The notes: a model not told the origin generated them from the sequence alone. A stretch of DNA of 64,000 bases from Lytechinus pictus (GCF_037042905.1 NC_087253.1:5523501-5587500), one strand, 5' to 3'. Positions 48,201 through 59,129 are shown, numbered from the stretch's first letter. Numbers and translations are program-made.

Positions 48201-51200
48201 AAAAAAAAACCTCTTTGTAAGACTGAGCTCTGGGCCCCGTCTTACAAAGAATTACGATTGATCTGATCAATGTCAACTTTACGGAAATCCAACCATGTCA
48301 TAATTCATTTCTCAGGAAATTTGCTTAAAATACTTTGTAAACATAGAGAAGCGCACTGAAATTTTGTGATATCTTGGAAATATTTTGAACCACCATGCAT
48401 TTTTAGATGTTAATGTTGCTAGCTTTCCATAGTTGTGATCGATCAGATCAATCGCAACTCTTTGTAAGACGGGGCCCAGGTATCCACTCGTCAATGGAAG
48501 TGCCCCCCCTATCATTATGCTATGAAGAAAGCTTTCAGACATCTGATAAAAAGGTGTAGAGAATTAAAAGCAAGTATAACAACTGTTATTATTATCATTT
48601 GAATATACTCACATGCTCCTCCGGCGACCCATCGCACTCCGATCCACCATAGGAATGGCATGGTGGCATGATGGTATACATGAAGGAAAGAAATCTGATT
48701 GTTCTTCTTACGCAGAATGAAAATGACCTAAAGAGTAAAAAAAGAAGGGGATGAAGAAAATCAATCAATCAACAAGATGAACATCACAGAATTCAAAGAT
48801 AAATGCCGTCATTGTAACAATCTCGAAATAAGTTTGAAAACAAATGAAATGACACCCCAAGTGTTTGTGAGTGAAAATAAAAAGTATGTGCCAAGTGGCT
48901 CTGGGAGAAAATGGGTAATTGCTGAAAAAATAAGCAAAATTAGCACAACATTCCATACTTTTTTGGTCCTTTTCCAAGCATTATGAATACGCTGTTCCCT
49001 CTGTGTAAGTGACTTTATTGATCTTCAGATTCATCGGATTTTGGCTAAGATTTCATGATTTCACGAAATAAACTTCATGCTAATGGACCTGGGGGCCGTT
49101 TCATAAAGCTGTTCGTAAGTTAAGAGCGAATTTAAGAACGACTGGTGAACCTTTCTACACACTTAACCATCGCCAATGAATATACTATTTACCACAAGAA
49201 AGGATTACCAGTCGTTCTGAACTTACAAACAGCTTTATGAAACACCCACCTGATATCGATCTATGATGATAGGGTGGCAATCAAACTTCATTTCAAAGAC
49301 TTTTGCTGCAGCTGCATTGTTTTAACTTTGTCAAAAGGTTAACTCATTTCAGTCTTTATTCAATAGCAAATAAAAACATTACAGCATAAGTGACACTAAG
49401 TATTATGGATATCACAGAGGCACTGATCAAACTTTTCGGATTTGCTGCTAGCTAGGCAGCCAAGCCAGGCACTTCAAGTGAGTACAAAAGATGCAGAGTG
49501 GTTTGAGCATGATGCACATATTGGGATGGGGGTCCGAACAAAGAAATAGTTCGCATTTTCCCCCAGGGGAAAAAAGAATTGTGCGCGACAACTGCAAGCA
49601 AAATAAACTACATGTATTTCATGAGAAACCTTTTTATCTTGTAAACTACTCCTCTTTTCCTTGTGTACATAAACAATTTTTCTGGTATCGCCTCACTATT
49701 TGTTTGACATTTTTAGAAGAATGCTAAACAAAAAGTTTTTTGTGTAGCAGATTTCCCCATAGGACTGCACAGAACTTGGTTTAAGACTTTTTAAAGACCA
49801 AAAATGCTAATCATATATGGTATGCAAAATTATTCCCTGGAGTACATTCTCAAGGCAAAAATCTCAAGACAAGGAATATAGTAAGTAATGGATTTCACTG
49901 AAGCACTGATTAACGTTAGATTGTTCTTCTAAAATATAAAATTGGATACAGAGAAAGAGTATGAATGGAATGGACCCCCACTTACCGTATCAAGTAGTTC
50001 AATGATCTTGGAGAAGAAAAACCACCAGCAAGCACCAGCAAGCTGAAACAAATATATATATATAACAGGGAAAAAAAAATAGTTATCAAATATCAGGAAG
50101 AGAATAATCAAAGATGGGGTGGCGGTCGGCAACCCAGGGTGATTATGACAATTATAAAATGGTGTTATGGATTATAATCACATGATTGGCTGAAATTTGT
50201 CATGTGACAGGTCAATTATTTTAGCTAACAGGATGATGATGATGATGGTTTTGTGACGATGATGGATTGTTGATGGTGATGATGATTTTGTGATAATGAT
50301 GATGGATTGTTGATGGTGATGATGATGAAAGCGATGATGGTTATGATAATGATGATGATGATAATGGTAATGGTGATGATAACGATGATGATGATGATGG
50401 TTATGATAATAGTGATGATGATTATGATGATGATTGATGACGATTGTTGATAAAGATGATGATGATGGTTATGATGATGACAATGATAATGATGATGATG
50501 ACAAAGGTTATGGTGATAAGGATGATGATGGGCTAGATGGTGACAATGATGATGGTTATTGTGATGATGATAGTTATGGCGATGACAATGATGATGGTGG
50601 TAATGATGATGGTGATAATGATGATGATGATGAAGATGGTGATGATGATGGTGGTTATTGAGATGATATGATGTTGATAATGATGCTGATGATGCCAATA
50701 ATTGGTTAGATGACAATGGAGGTGGTGATAACGATGATGGTGGTGATGGGCTAGGTGGTAACGATGATAGTGGTTATTGTGAAGATATGATGTTGATACT
50801 GATGCTGATAACGTTGATGCCATTGATGGGTTAGATGACGAAAATGATGGAGGTGGTGATGAAGATGGAGATTTGACAATGATCATTTTAATGACTACAA
50901 TGTAACCAGAGGACTTATGGCTTTAACCCTAACTAGACCAGGCTTTTTTGGCTGTTCTGTGGCCGGGGGGGGGGGGGGGGGGGGGGGTTGATTCAACCCC
51001 CCCTGAGATCTCGGCCGCCGATCGCGCGAGCGCCGCAAAAATTTGCACGCTGGTGGTGTGCGATGTAATCTACAAGGCTGTATGGTAAAATTTTCCAAAA
51101 TAATGAGATTTTATTTTATATGAATTAATTATGCTAATTTATGCATAAATCATACTTTTTGCTCTAATTCACTAAATAAAGCTCCTAGAATGCTAATTTT

Positions 51201-54200
51201 TGGTAAAAATATTCTTTGTAGCATTCTTAACAATGGCAATCAAAAAAAAATTCGGTTTGGAAATCAATTTCTTATGTATTCTATTGTTTTATGAATTTCT
51301 TATGTATTTCTTTGTTTTTCAACCTTTTGTTTTTCTTTGTTTTTTTCACCAGATTTATTGCACAACCTTTTTTGAAGCATAATTATGCTAAAATCAATTG
51401 CTTTCAGCTGTTCAAAGTAAAAATAATCATATCTTTATGAATAAATTTTTTTTATTTTTTATTTCTTATGTATTTCTTTGTTTTTTTACTTTTTGTTTTT
51501 TTATTGTTTTTCGATGGAAATCGTTCCAGACTTAATTCTGATCATAAACAAGGCAAAATCAATTAAGTTTAATCAGTAAAAGTAGAAATAATGATACATT
51601 TATGAATTTTGGCTAAATACACAATTTGCATTGGATTTGTACATGAAATCACGTTTTGGAACAATTTTTGGTCTGACATGCACTTACAAAATGTTGCGTA
51701 ATTTCGTAACCGCGTACCCGGGCGTCGTGAATTTGGTCTCAAAAGATGCGCAAGACTTAAAAGTATAAACTCTGCAAGTGGCGGGGGTCAAAAAATTTCG
51801 CGCGGCGGAATGATCGCAGAAAATGTTGAGGGGGGGGGGTTGATTCAACCCCCCCCGGCCATTTTAGGGTTAAATCTTAAACAAAGGTCTTTGGCTTAGG
51901 ATAAACACCTTACCAAAGGAAACTATGGCAATGACTTTGCTTTGAACCGGTGTCATCTGATCTGGGCCTCGTCTTACAAAGAGTTGCGACTGATCTAATC
52001 AACCACAACTATGGAAAGCCTGCAACGTCAACATCTAAAAGGCACGTTTGTTAGAAAATTTGCTAGACATGATGCGTATTTTTACATTCATTATTTTCTT
52101 GAAAATTCAGTGTGCTTCTCTTTGTTTACAAATTCACGACGCCCGGGTACGCGGTTACGAAATTACGCAACATTTTGTAAGTGCATGTCAGACCAAAAAT
52201 TGTTTTCAAAACAATACAGAGTAATAGAAAGCAAGTAATATATGAAGTACCCCCATTATATATAGATGAAACTCTTATTGAAAGAGTATCTAACATACAA
52301 TTCCTAGGTATACTATTGGATGAGAATCTCTCATGGAAGCCTCATATTACAATGATCTCTTCAAAAATCAGCAAAACTACAGGATTACTTTCAAAACTTA
52401 AACACTATTTACCACTGAATATATTATTTACTATTTATAATTCACTAATTTTATCTTATTTGTCCTATGGTAATATCGTTTGGGCAAATTCAACCCCTTC
52501 AAAGTTGAAACCATTGTTTTTACTGCAAAAGCGTTGCTTGCGTATTTGTACAAACTCGCATTATTTAGCTCATTCTAAACCTCTATTCAAACAGTTAAAC
52601 ACATTAGATATTTATAAATTGAACACTTATCAAATTGCCATTTTTGTATTCAAGTGTATCAAAGGAACCGTTTTGCCTCCTCTTGCCAATATGTTTGAAA
52701 CTAATTCTATGATTCACAAATATAACACTCGAAATAGTAAAAAATTACATATCTGGAATATTGATAAGCAGTATATGCAAAAAACAGTTAGATATACAGG
52801 GCCCACAGTATGGAACTCATTACCAACTTCGATTACGGAGAATGTCTTTTTGAATACTTTCAAAAAAAATCTTAAAGTTTATTTGTTGTCATATTAATTT
52901 TATTTCAATTTAGATTTTAACCTATATTAATTTTGAATTCTACCTGAGAGAGAGATGGGGGTAGGGGGATGGGACAGGGGGCAGGTGGGGATAGGGGGAT
53001 GGGGACAGGGGGCAGGTGGGGATAGGGGGGTGGGGACAGGGGGCAGGTGGGGATAGGGGGGCAAGACGTTGAATTCAAATACATTAGCCATCTAATATTG
53101 TTATCATTATTATATTTGTATTTTGTTAACTTTTGGACTCCTGCCATTTACAAGCTTTTTTAAAAAAGCTTTCTACAGGTGTTCCATTTTCCATTTATTT
53201 CTATTACTTACAATATTAATTTACTATGCTTATGTATTTGATCTATTTTTGTATATACATGTGTATTTCAAATGTACATATTTTGTTGTTTTTTAATGGA
53301 AAAGAATAAATGAATTGAATTGAATTGAATTGAATACAAAGGTCATTGTACAGCTTTCTGGTAGAAAAAAAATTATGACATCGATGGATTTCCATATAGT
53401 TGAGGTTTATCGAATCAATCATAACTCTTTGTAAAAGGTGGTGCTGGGGCCTGTAACACAAAGCTTAACAATCATCTGGAACTTGTTTTTACGATTGATT
53501 GCATTGACTACAATGTACAATCAATCAATCTTACTATTAATTGCTAACCGTTGTGTTACAGGACCTTGAGAACACTGTTTGACCACCAAGCCATTGCTCC
53601 TCCTAAACAATATGTGCACCATCTCTACTTACTCTGACTGACAGGGGGTCATCGGAGTAATCCACGGATTGGCAAGATACACTGAACTTGGGATTAAGTA
53701 CGGTGGTCACAAAGAACTGCGAGAGAGTAGGAGATATTCAAGATTAAAGATTTATTATAACATCATAATAAGAATTACTGAAATCAAGTCAATATTCAAT
53801 CTACTTGGAGGAAATTATCAAAGTGGAAATTTTCTTTTTACACATTTGTCTTTAATTCACATTTTTAGTCTCAGAAGTTTTTTGTGTCGTAGATTTTTAC
53901 ATAAGACTGTACAGTTGAGGTTTTTTCTCTTATGAACAAACATGCTAACCGAATTTGGTAAGTAAAATTATTCCCTGAAAAGAGTTGTAATCAATACACC
54001 AACATACCTCCTTGAACATGAATGCAGACAGGACCACCAGGGCAAAGTTGTAAACAAGCATCGGGAGCTTGAGGTCCAGGGCTTTCCTTGGGGCCATGAA
54101 TCTAGGCCCATAGTAGACCAGGACCAGGTACAGGGCCACCAGAGAGTAGGTTATGCGAGGACTAGACATAAGGAACCAGTCCTTGGTCCTGGGATCTATG

Positions 54201-55444
54201 AAAGGATGGTACAAGAACAATTTATATTCACTTGGTGTACAAGAAATTGGTATGTATTTCTCAGATAATGTAGTGTAACACAACATGGGCTATACCCATT
54301 TGGTCTATAACATAGATTTGGTCTAACCGGGTGCTACATAACTCTTAGAAGCACTTGCCCAGTCGGGCAAGTGAATTTTTAAATAGTTGGAATATACTTG
54401 CCCAAAAATCTATTTCGATTGCCCAAAAAAAATCCTTGAAAAAAGTTTTACCTCTTCAGAAGAAAGTTTTGTGGTTTTATAAACCATTGACCTTTTTCTC
54501 TCTTTTGACCTGAACTGATCTACCTTGTCATTGCATTTCTTTTTCCAAAGTGATTTTAACTTAACTGCCATGACCAAAATTAGGGTCAATATCATATCAT
54601 CAACCCTAATTTTGGTCATTCTAGTGTGAGAATTTAGTAGTTTTGGTCTTTACTACATAACACTTGCCCGGCTCTAACTTTTACTTGCCCCGGAAAATCG
54701 GGTAAGTGCTTATGTAGCACGCTGGGTCTAATCATTGATTGGTGTACATTACACTTTGTTTAATACCCACTTGTTACTGTAACTTAAATTCCAATAACAA
54801 TAATAATGACAATAACCCCTGAGTTCTTGAATAGTGCATAGTAGATTATAACATAACGCCCTTACGGGCTTCCAAAGGACTTAATAGATATTTATTTACC
54901 CTGGTTTTACAGCCTTTTACAGTGCGGAGGCATTTCAAAGAATAAATTTCTGCCAGGTACTTATTCACCTCACATGGGTCGAGTGCAGCACAATGAGGGT
55001 GAATTTCTACCCGAAAGAAATTATGCCATGGCAAGGATTCGAACCCAAGACCCACTGTTTCGAAGTCAGAAGACTAATCCACTGGGCCACGATGCTCCAC
55101 AAATCAATGGCCATACCATCTAATTTCCCCTTTGTAAACAATTATTTTTTTAATTTGTCAAATTGATATTCGGTTCATTCAGGGCAATTCAATTTGGTGC
55201 TAGCTGATTGCAATATTCAAATGCTCATAACTTTCTCATTATTTGTCGATTTTTCTCACACTTTCTTTGTTCTAATTCTTTGATTTTTCTGTTTCGACAC
55301 AAGCCAACTTGTTCCAACGGTTTCATTTCCCTTTAAGAGATCTATGAATAAACAAAAGAATGAATGACTGTGCAGGAGTTACTCACCAGACACACTATTG
55401 GCCCATTGACCATAGTCCCTGAGTTGTTGAAACAAACCGCTCAT
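45069..55444 (-). CDS. ELOVL4: ELOVL4-like very-long-chain fatty-acid elongase (gene span)
   Basis: Eight coding exons, all with GT-AG borders and matching phases, give a complete 300-residue protein. ELOVL enzymes are ER membrane condensing enzymes (3-ketoacyl-CoA synthases) that add two carbons from malonyl-CoA to long-chain acyl-CoA. Visible motifs: CQSVDYS near 97-103, KIIELLDT 122-129, LRKKNN near 134-139, the catalytic HVYHH box 145-149, [12 protein letters not shown] near 175-186 and TSLQLLQF 206-213 (the TxxQxxQ motif). [12 protein letters not shown] and [15 protein letters not shown] are closest to ELOVL4 among the families I know. Several hydrophobic segments fit a seven-pass membrane protein. 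The C-terminal 45 residues are basic and Ser/Pro-rich and end PYTK; no clear ER-retrieval KKxx is seen. The minus-strand exon holding the ATG begins one base upstream of it, so a noncoding first exon lies above 55445. Confidence 0.93.
45230..45567 (-). repeat. tRNA-derived SINE, copy 2
   Basis: Same head and body as copy 1 (GTCGTGGTCTAGTGGTTACA, CTTCAGCAAGAAATTTATCC). It sits in the last elongase intron, just upstream of exon 8. Confidence 0.8.
45600..46768 (-). repeat. Tandem units carrying copies of the exon 7 donor edge (elongase intron 7)
   Basis: A unit of about 185 bp recurs. Each unit repeats the last ~24 bp of exon 7 plus its donor: real edge at 46769, copies at 46580-46603, 45857-45880 and 45666-45695. 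About 45 bp further into each unit is a CATCCCTCCAGCTG-like copy of the exon 6 edge, followed by a core bounded by AACACCCC and GGGGTG. A PIF-type MITE (45935-46474) splits one unit. Confidence 0.75.
45935..46474. mobile_element. PIF/Harbinger-type MITE
   Basis: Terminal inverted repeats TACCCTTTTTACAC and GTGTAAAAAGGGTA; flanked by TAA (45932-45934 and 46475-46477), the 3-bp target of PIF/Harbinger elements (a TA target is also possible). The inside is a nest of TTAACCCCGTACTAT repeats and two near-perfect hairpins. 540 bp; no transposase. Confidence 0.82.
46769..46903 (-). CDS. ELOVL4: ELOVL exon 7
   Basis: The acceptor follows an unusually long C-tract, then CACAG. 45 codons from LQFFTVLIH to SNFYIQ; donor GTGAGT. 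LQFF completes the TxxQxxQ motif begun in exon 6. The exon's 3' edge recurs in tandem in intron 7. Confidence 0.92.
47241..47762 (-). repeat. Tandem units carrying copies of the exon 6 donor edge (elongase intron 6)
   Basis: The real edge is at 47726-47762. Decayed copies of the last ~37 bp lie at 47558-47592, 47392-47425 and 47241-47276, spaced 151-168 bp. The first two copies keep CAGCTG followed by a GTATGT donor; the third has lost it. The intronic part has the AACACCCC...GGGGTGTT core. Confidence 0.78.
47726..47853 (-). CDS. ELOVL4: ELOVL exon 6
   Basis: Acceptor AATGAAG has a weak pyrimidine tract. Two bases plus 42 codons, with [20 protein letters not shown] and [11 protein letters not shown]; donor GTATGT. 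The last 37 bp of this exon recur, decayed, three times in the following intron. Confidence 0.92.
48232..48477. repeat. MITE family P, copy 6
   Basis: GGGCCCCGTCTTACAAAG to CTTTGTAAGACGGGGCCC. Solo right ends lie at 48001-48040 and 48211-48231. Confidence 0.85.
48613..48727 (-). CDS. ELOVL4: ELOVL exon 5 with catalytic histidine box
   Basis: 38 codons plus one base. [14 protein letters not shown] is followed by LHVYHHATM, the HxxHH active-site box, and then [13 protein letters not shown]. The donor is GTGAGT. Confidence 0.95.
48795..49085 (+). repeat. Dispersed repeat family U, copy 3
   Basis: Decayed; keeps TATGTGCCAAGTGGCTCTGG and GGTAATTGCTGAAAAAATAA. Confidence 0.6.
49091..49247. repeat. 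MITE family R, copy 2
   Basis: GGGGGCCGTTTCATAAAGC to GCTTTATGAAACACCC with GTTCGTAAGTT arms. Confidence 0.78.
49986..50042 (-). CDS. ELOVL4: ELOVL exon 4
   Basis: A 57-bp exon (19 codons) with acceptor TGTTTCAG and donor GTAAGT. It encodes [19 protein letters not shown], which contains the invariant KxxExxDT signature. Confidence 0.92.
50228..50880 (+). repeat. GAT microsatellite in elongase intron 3
   Basis: About 650 bp of imperfect (GAT)n, giving artefactual Asp- and His-rich frames. Confidence 0.9.
50923..51874. mobile_element. ~950-bp inverted-repeat element with poly-G/C ends
   Basis: Both ends carry TTAACCCTAA, a GGCC-G-run, and GGGTTGATTCAACCCCC as a hairpin, in opposite orientation. 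AT-rich middle, no transposase. It supplied the inverted patch found at the start of the neighbouring retroelement. Confidence 0.7.
52133..53334 (+). mobile_element. 5'-truncated non-LTR retrotransposon insertion
   Basis: Flanked by a TACAAA direct repeat (52127-52132 and 53335-53340) inside MITE P copy 7. The first ~80 bp are an inverted copy of 51655-51735. The 3' end is a GAATT tail (TGAATTGAATTGAAT) after AATAAA. Confidence 0.8.
52181..52897 (+). pseudogene. C-terminal part of retrotransposon ORF2 (CR1/Jockey-like reverse transcriptase)
   Basis: An uninterrupted 238-codon frame. From about residue 35, [20 protein letters not shown] and [13 protein letters not shown] match the thumb region after the polymerase active site in CR1/Jockey-type elements, and [13 protein letters not shown] near the end is the usual C-terminal motif. 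The first ~15 residues come from the inverted filler and are not retroelement sequence. The catalytic YxDD and endonuclease are missing, so it cannot move itself. The open frame suggests a fairly recent insertion. Confidence 0.75.
53445..53565. repeat. MITE family Q, copy 4
   Basis: GGGGCCTGTAACACAAAGC to CGTTGTGTTACAGGACC; abuts family P copy 7. Confidence 0.8.
53633..53716 (-). CDS. ELOVL4: ELOVL exon 3
   Basis: The acceptor CTCTCGCAG and donor GTAAGT bound 28 codons, [11 protein letters not shown] through DDPLSVR. CQSVDYS matches the ELOVL lumenal loop. Confidence 0.92.
54008..54195 (-). CDS. ELOVL4: ELOVL exon 2
   Basis: Two bases plus 62 codons, from [11 protein letters not shown] to SAFMFKE, with donor GTATGT. 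It contains the first two hydrophobic segments ([17 protein letters not shown] and [16 protein letters not shown]), characteristic of the ELOVL N-terminal half. Confidence 0.92.
54329..54724. repeat. Inverted-repeat element family V, copy 2
   Basis: Reverse orientation to 6307-6740; GGGTGCTACATAACTC to TATGTAGCACGC with CACTTGCCC ends. Located in elongase intron 1. Confidence 0.8.
54880..55097 (-). repeat. tRNA-derived SINE, copy 3
   Basis: Minus-strand head GGAGCATCGTGGCCCAGTGG and TTGGGTTCGAATCC (B-box). The body has diverged from copy 1. Confidence 0.75.
55387..55444 (-). CDS. ELOVL4: ELOVL exon 1 (first coding)
   Basis: The minus-strand acceptor GATCTTCAG is followed by A and ATG. The exon encodes [19 protein letters not shown] plus one base, then donor GTGAGT. 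The junction codon is GAT (Asp). Because an acceptor sits one base before the ATG, transcription starts further upstream. Confidence 0.88.
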
Positions 55445-55499
55445 TCTGAAGATCTATAACATGAAAAAGGAAACAATTCATTATTCTAGTGTAAAGCAG

Positions 55500-55930
55500 T
55501 TCAGTATTGCAAGTAATAATTAAAAAAAATAGAGAAAAAATGAGAAAAGGGAGAGCAGAAACTATAAGGAAAAGAAGTGGAACAAAAAATGTGAGTAGGA
55601 GGATTGAGGATGAGGTGAAGGAGAAGGAAAAAGAGGAAACGTACAAGGAGGGGAGGAGAAAAAAGGAGGAGAAGGAGAATAAGAAAAAAAGAAAAAAAAA
55701 GGAAGAAAGAGGAGAAGAGAAGAAAGAGGGGAGAAGAGAAGAAAAGAGAGAGAAAGAAAGATTCAAAAGAAAAGAGAGTAGGAGGGGGAGGAGGGAGAGG
55801 GGGAAGACGAGGAGGGGAAATGGGAGGAGAAAGAGGATTTGGTGGGGGAGGAGGAGAAAGAAGGAAAAGGACGTATGATTAGGAAAAAGAGGAAGAAAAC
55901 AGAGAAGCAGAAAAATAAAGGGTCGAAGGA
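55500..55930 (+). repeat. Purine-rich tract just upstream of elongase exon 1
   Basis: GGAAGAGG/GAGAAAG low complexity; frames on either strand are artefacts. Confidence 0.88.
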
Positions 55931-57320
55931 AAATAAAATTGAACAAATCTTTGAACAAAAATCTCTGAGCCCCATCACGTCATTCGTCAGATCAGGGGGA
56001 CTTTTGCATTTAAATAATGTTAACCCCCTAAGTTAGGGCCTAACTTAGCTTATATTTATAGCTAATCATGGTGGCTGCACGATCGCGAGATGTCTGTGTA
56101 CAAAAAACTCCTCGAAACCATGGAAACAGACGGCTGCCAGCTGTCTAATGTACCAATGAGGTCCAAACTGCCTGCGTCGATTTCAATAAGAAATGTTAAT
56201 GTAGACTGGATCTAGACTAGAGTCTAATTCCAATCCAACTCCAAGTCCCACCCCTTGCAAATTATGTTTTTTTTTTAATCAAGCGGTCGACATTCCACAT
56301 TCCCTGCGGCTCAAAACTAATTCACTTTTTACCCAGCAACATTCCCCTGTAACCATTACATATTCTTCTAACTGACCGTTATTTAGGATTTCGCTAATAT
56401 CCTAAATTCAAACCGCATTATTACCTTTAATGTTCAAATATTACTGCTGCTCCAAACAGACCAAAGAGTCCACGGCACCGAGACGCTATCGACTGATACA
56501 TATGCATAAGGTAATTGATTGGTATGCAAACTAGTTGCATAGGCCCAGCGTTTCCAGGCCATCTCTTGACTCTTGACCTTAATGGGTAAATCGATTCGTC
56601 AAAAGGGAAAATTCTACATCTATTTTGTAAATAAGATCTGTAATGAAGAATAAAATATAAGTTTTAAAAATGTTAATATATTTTATTAAAAATATTGATC
56701 AATTCAAATGTTTTTTTATTTAATAAAAAAGCAGTTAAATAAAGCATATGTCAATAGAAATAGGCCTGTTTGTTCCCTTTAAAATAATGAACTCGTCCAA
56801 TTTCACAATTATAGGGCAATGTGCACTGCTGCACCTGTAATCTGTATGCATGAAGATCAAGACCAGGCGCAGGCACAGGCTGGGCAGGTAAAGTAATTCA
56901 ATTGTTTGAGGTTTATTGTTCACATGTTTCTATTATTGATTGACTTTATCTTTGGCATTTTAAATACTTAACGGAATTCCAGACAAAGGAGAGGTGTGTG
57001 TATTGTCGACGTCGACCGCGACCGGTCTTTCTCGCTTTCGAAGTTTCGTTTCGGTGCGGCTGGGTTCGAGTCGGGGTCGCCAGCAGGGCTGGCTGAGCTG
57101 GGCAGAGTCGAGTCGGGGAACTGTAGTGTTAAAGATCCAGACCGGACCCGAAAATGAAATTGATAAATTATATACCAATCGAAAGCTTATAAGCTACTAA
57201 ATACAGCAAGGTATGCTTTATGCATTTTCACCGCTTCCCAGCTGAGTATTTTGCTTGTGAATATTCCAATTATCGGGCTTCGAACCCCGCTTAGAAAATA
57301 CTAATAGGCTTTATTGTGCT
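55931..57320. other. Likely upstream region of the elongase gene, nothing firm
   Basis: The noncoding first exon and promoter should be here or above, because an acceptor lies one base before the elongase ATG. A CpG-rich patch lies at about 57006-57120. No exon was assigned. Confidence 0.3.
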
Positions 57321-57324
57321 TTTC

Positions 57325-57840
57325 ACCTGCCTCGAGACCGTGACGTCACGTTGTGTAAGAAGCGTCGTGATTCCATAGGTTTGTACACAGAAAAACTAGG
57401 TGATTTTTTGCTTTCCAGATAACGCATTTCATTCTCTTCACTTCTATCACAAAGGGATATCACATAGTTTTACCCACAAGCTTGAATTTGTGAAATCTAC
57501 AGTTTTGAACTAGTTTTTGCCATATTTTATTTCCTGCTTATTTGGCGCAGATTTCAATTCTATCTGCATTTAGATTATGTATAACAACTTTTCCTGACAT
57601 AGCAATTTAGGCCCAATAAGAGCCAAACAAAGAAATCACAAAAAAAGGTAGTGAATAGTTGTAGGTTTACAACAATTTGAACAGTGAATAATTTTGAGTG
57701 CCATTTTCATCTGAAAACGAAAAAAAAAATGGATTCATAACATGGAAATGGAAGAAAATACCCAATGCTTTTGTACACAAACCTATGGAATCACAACCCT
57801 CCTGACACAACGTGACGTCATCATTTCCAGGCGACGTGGG
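57325..57840. repeat. ~500-bp element with TGACGTCACG ends
   Basis: GTGACGTCACGTTGTGT and GTGATTCCATAGGTTTGT at the left are mirrored at the right by ACACAACGTGACGTCA and ACAAACCTATGGAATCAC. Confidence 0.78.
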
Positions 57841-58436
57841 GGTGCTCAATCGAAGCGTACTTTGGAGGAGCAGTTTCTTTGATTTTTATTTAATATTTGT
57901 CAGAAATGGAAGGATATATATGTAATATTTTTGGTATATTTGTATTGTATGAATCATTACCTTTATTTTGATATATGACTGTTTTTACACCGGTCAGGGT
58001 CTTTAAGATTTGAGGGCGGGGCCTGGATGTTGGTGGTGGGTACTGCCTACTGTCTGGAGTCTGAGCTGGGTATGGTTACCTCAAGCGTACCTTGAGCGAA
58101 GTTCATGCAGGCTCCACTCCACTGATCACTAACGCTACACTCAAGACACTACGGTCTACGCTCCACTTACAAGTTACAAACTTACATATTATTATTATTT
58201 ATATGTACCCAAACTTAGCTTCGAGACCGTGAACTCGATCTGATATTCTGAGTGACAAAGGTGGGATTTTATGGGGGGAAAATATAAAATTCATGCAACA
58301 TCACGATCTTTAAAAACAAAACTAATATTCTTTCTTTATACAAAGTTTCACTTCTTTTTAATGCTCTATCACTATCTCAGTCTCAAAATTGGTGATTTAG
58401 AGCCAACATGAAGTTCCTCACACGTATAAATAATTC

Positions 58437-58552
58437 GCTGCCGATTTCAAAACATTGCATGCGCGAGGGTCCAAACTCGAACCGGACCCGGTACCTCGTG
58501 CATATCGCATCCGCATGCGATGTTTTGAAATCGGCAGCGAATTATTTACCGA
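58437..58552. repeat. Hairpin with ~33-bp arms
   Basis: AATAATTCGCTGCCGATTTC is mirrored by GAAATCGGCAGCGAATTATT around a loop of about 50 bp; arms are near perfect. Confidence 0.85.
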
Positions 58553-58617
58553 GGTTTTTTACCTGACTGCTAAGAAAGCACGAATGCCTGTGAGCAAGCA
58601 ACCAGGGTACTACTACT

Positions 58618-58950
58618 AACCCAGGGAGCTCCCTGACTGGAACAGACTGGAACCTCAAAAAAACGAAAAGTTCTCCTTCTACCCCCGTCTCGATCGGCCA
58701 TTTTTGTTAAAAATCCTAACAAAATGGCCGATCGAGACTGGGGTAGAAGGAGAGAACTTTTCGTTTTTTGAGGTTCCAGTCTGTGCCCAGATGTCAGGAA
58801 ACTGCCACTCGTTAGACCTTCATCCATATAATCGTGGTAATTGTATACTTTCTGTTTTCACAATTCATTTGGAGAAATATTTAGACCATAAATCACCCTA
58901 GTCCCGTGAGTATGGTCAAATACACGGTAAGCCCCTGGGCTCCCTGGGTT
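58618..58950. repeat. Foldback element, copy 2
   Basis: Shares CACTCGTTAGACCTTCATCC and GGTAAGCCCCTGGGCTCC with copy 1 at 116-586. The left arm is mostly deleted. The centre is a palindrome with ~58-bp arms (CTCGATCGGCCATTTTTG versus AAAATGGCCGATCGAG). Confidence 0.8.
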
Positions 58951-59099
58951 ACCAGGGTACCTGGTAATGAGGATAAATGCCTTACCAAAGGGCACTAGCG
59001 CCAGGGGCGTCGATCCATTTTTCAGATGGGGGGGCAAAATCATGAATCGTTCTAAAGGCGCTCGATCACACCAAACAAACTCACCCACACACACACACA

Positions 59100-59127
59100 G
59101 GCCTAATTATATATATATATATATATG
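59100..59127. repeat. (AT)n microsatellite
   Basis: About 11 AT dinucleotides in TTATATATATATATATATA-type sequence. Confidence 0.9.
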
Positions 59128-59129
59128 AG

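Larger units (their letters stand above)
51963..53443. repeat. MITE family P, copy 7, split by a retroelement
   Basis: Left part 51963-52132 and right part 53335-53443 together make one family P unit. The gap is the retroelement at 52133-53334. Confidence 0.82.

Noticed and set aside
50225-50716. 163-codon His-rich minus-strand frame
   Set aside because: The reverse of a (GAT)n microsatellite inside an elongase intron.
55395-55958. 187-codon minus-strand frame with Phe/Leu/Ser runs that resemble membrane segments
   Set aside because: Mostly the complement of a purine tract; only its end overlaps elongase exon 1, in a different frame.
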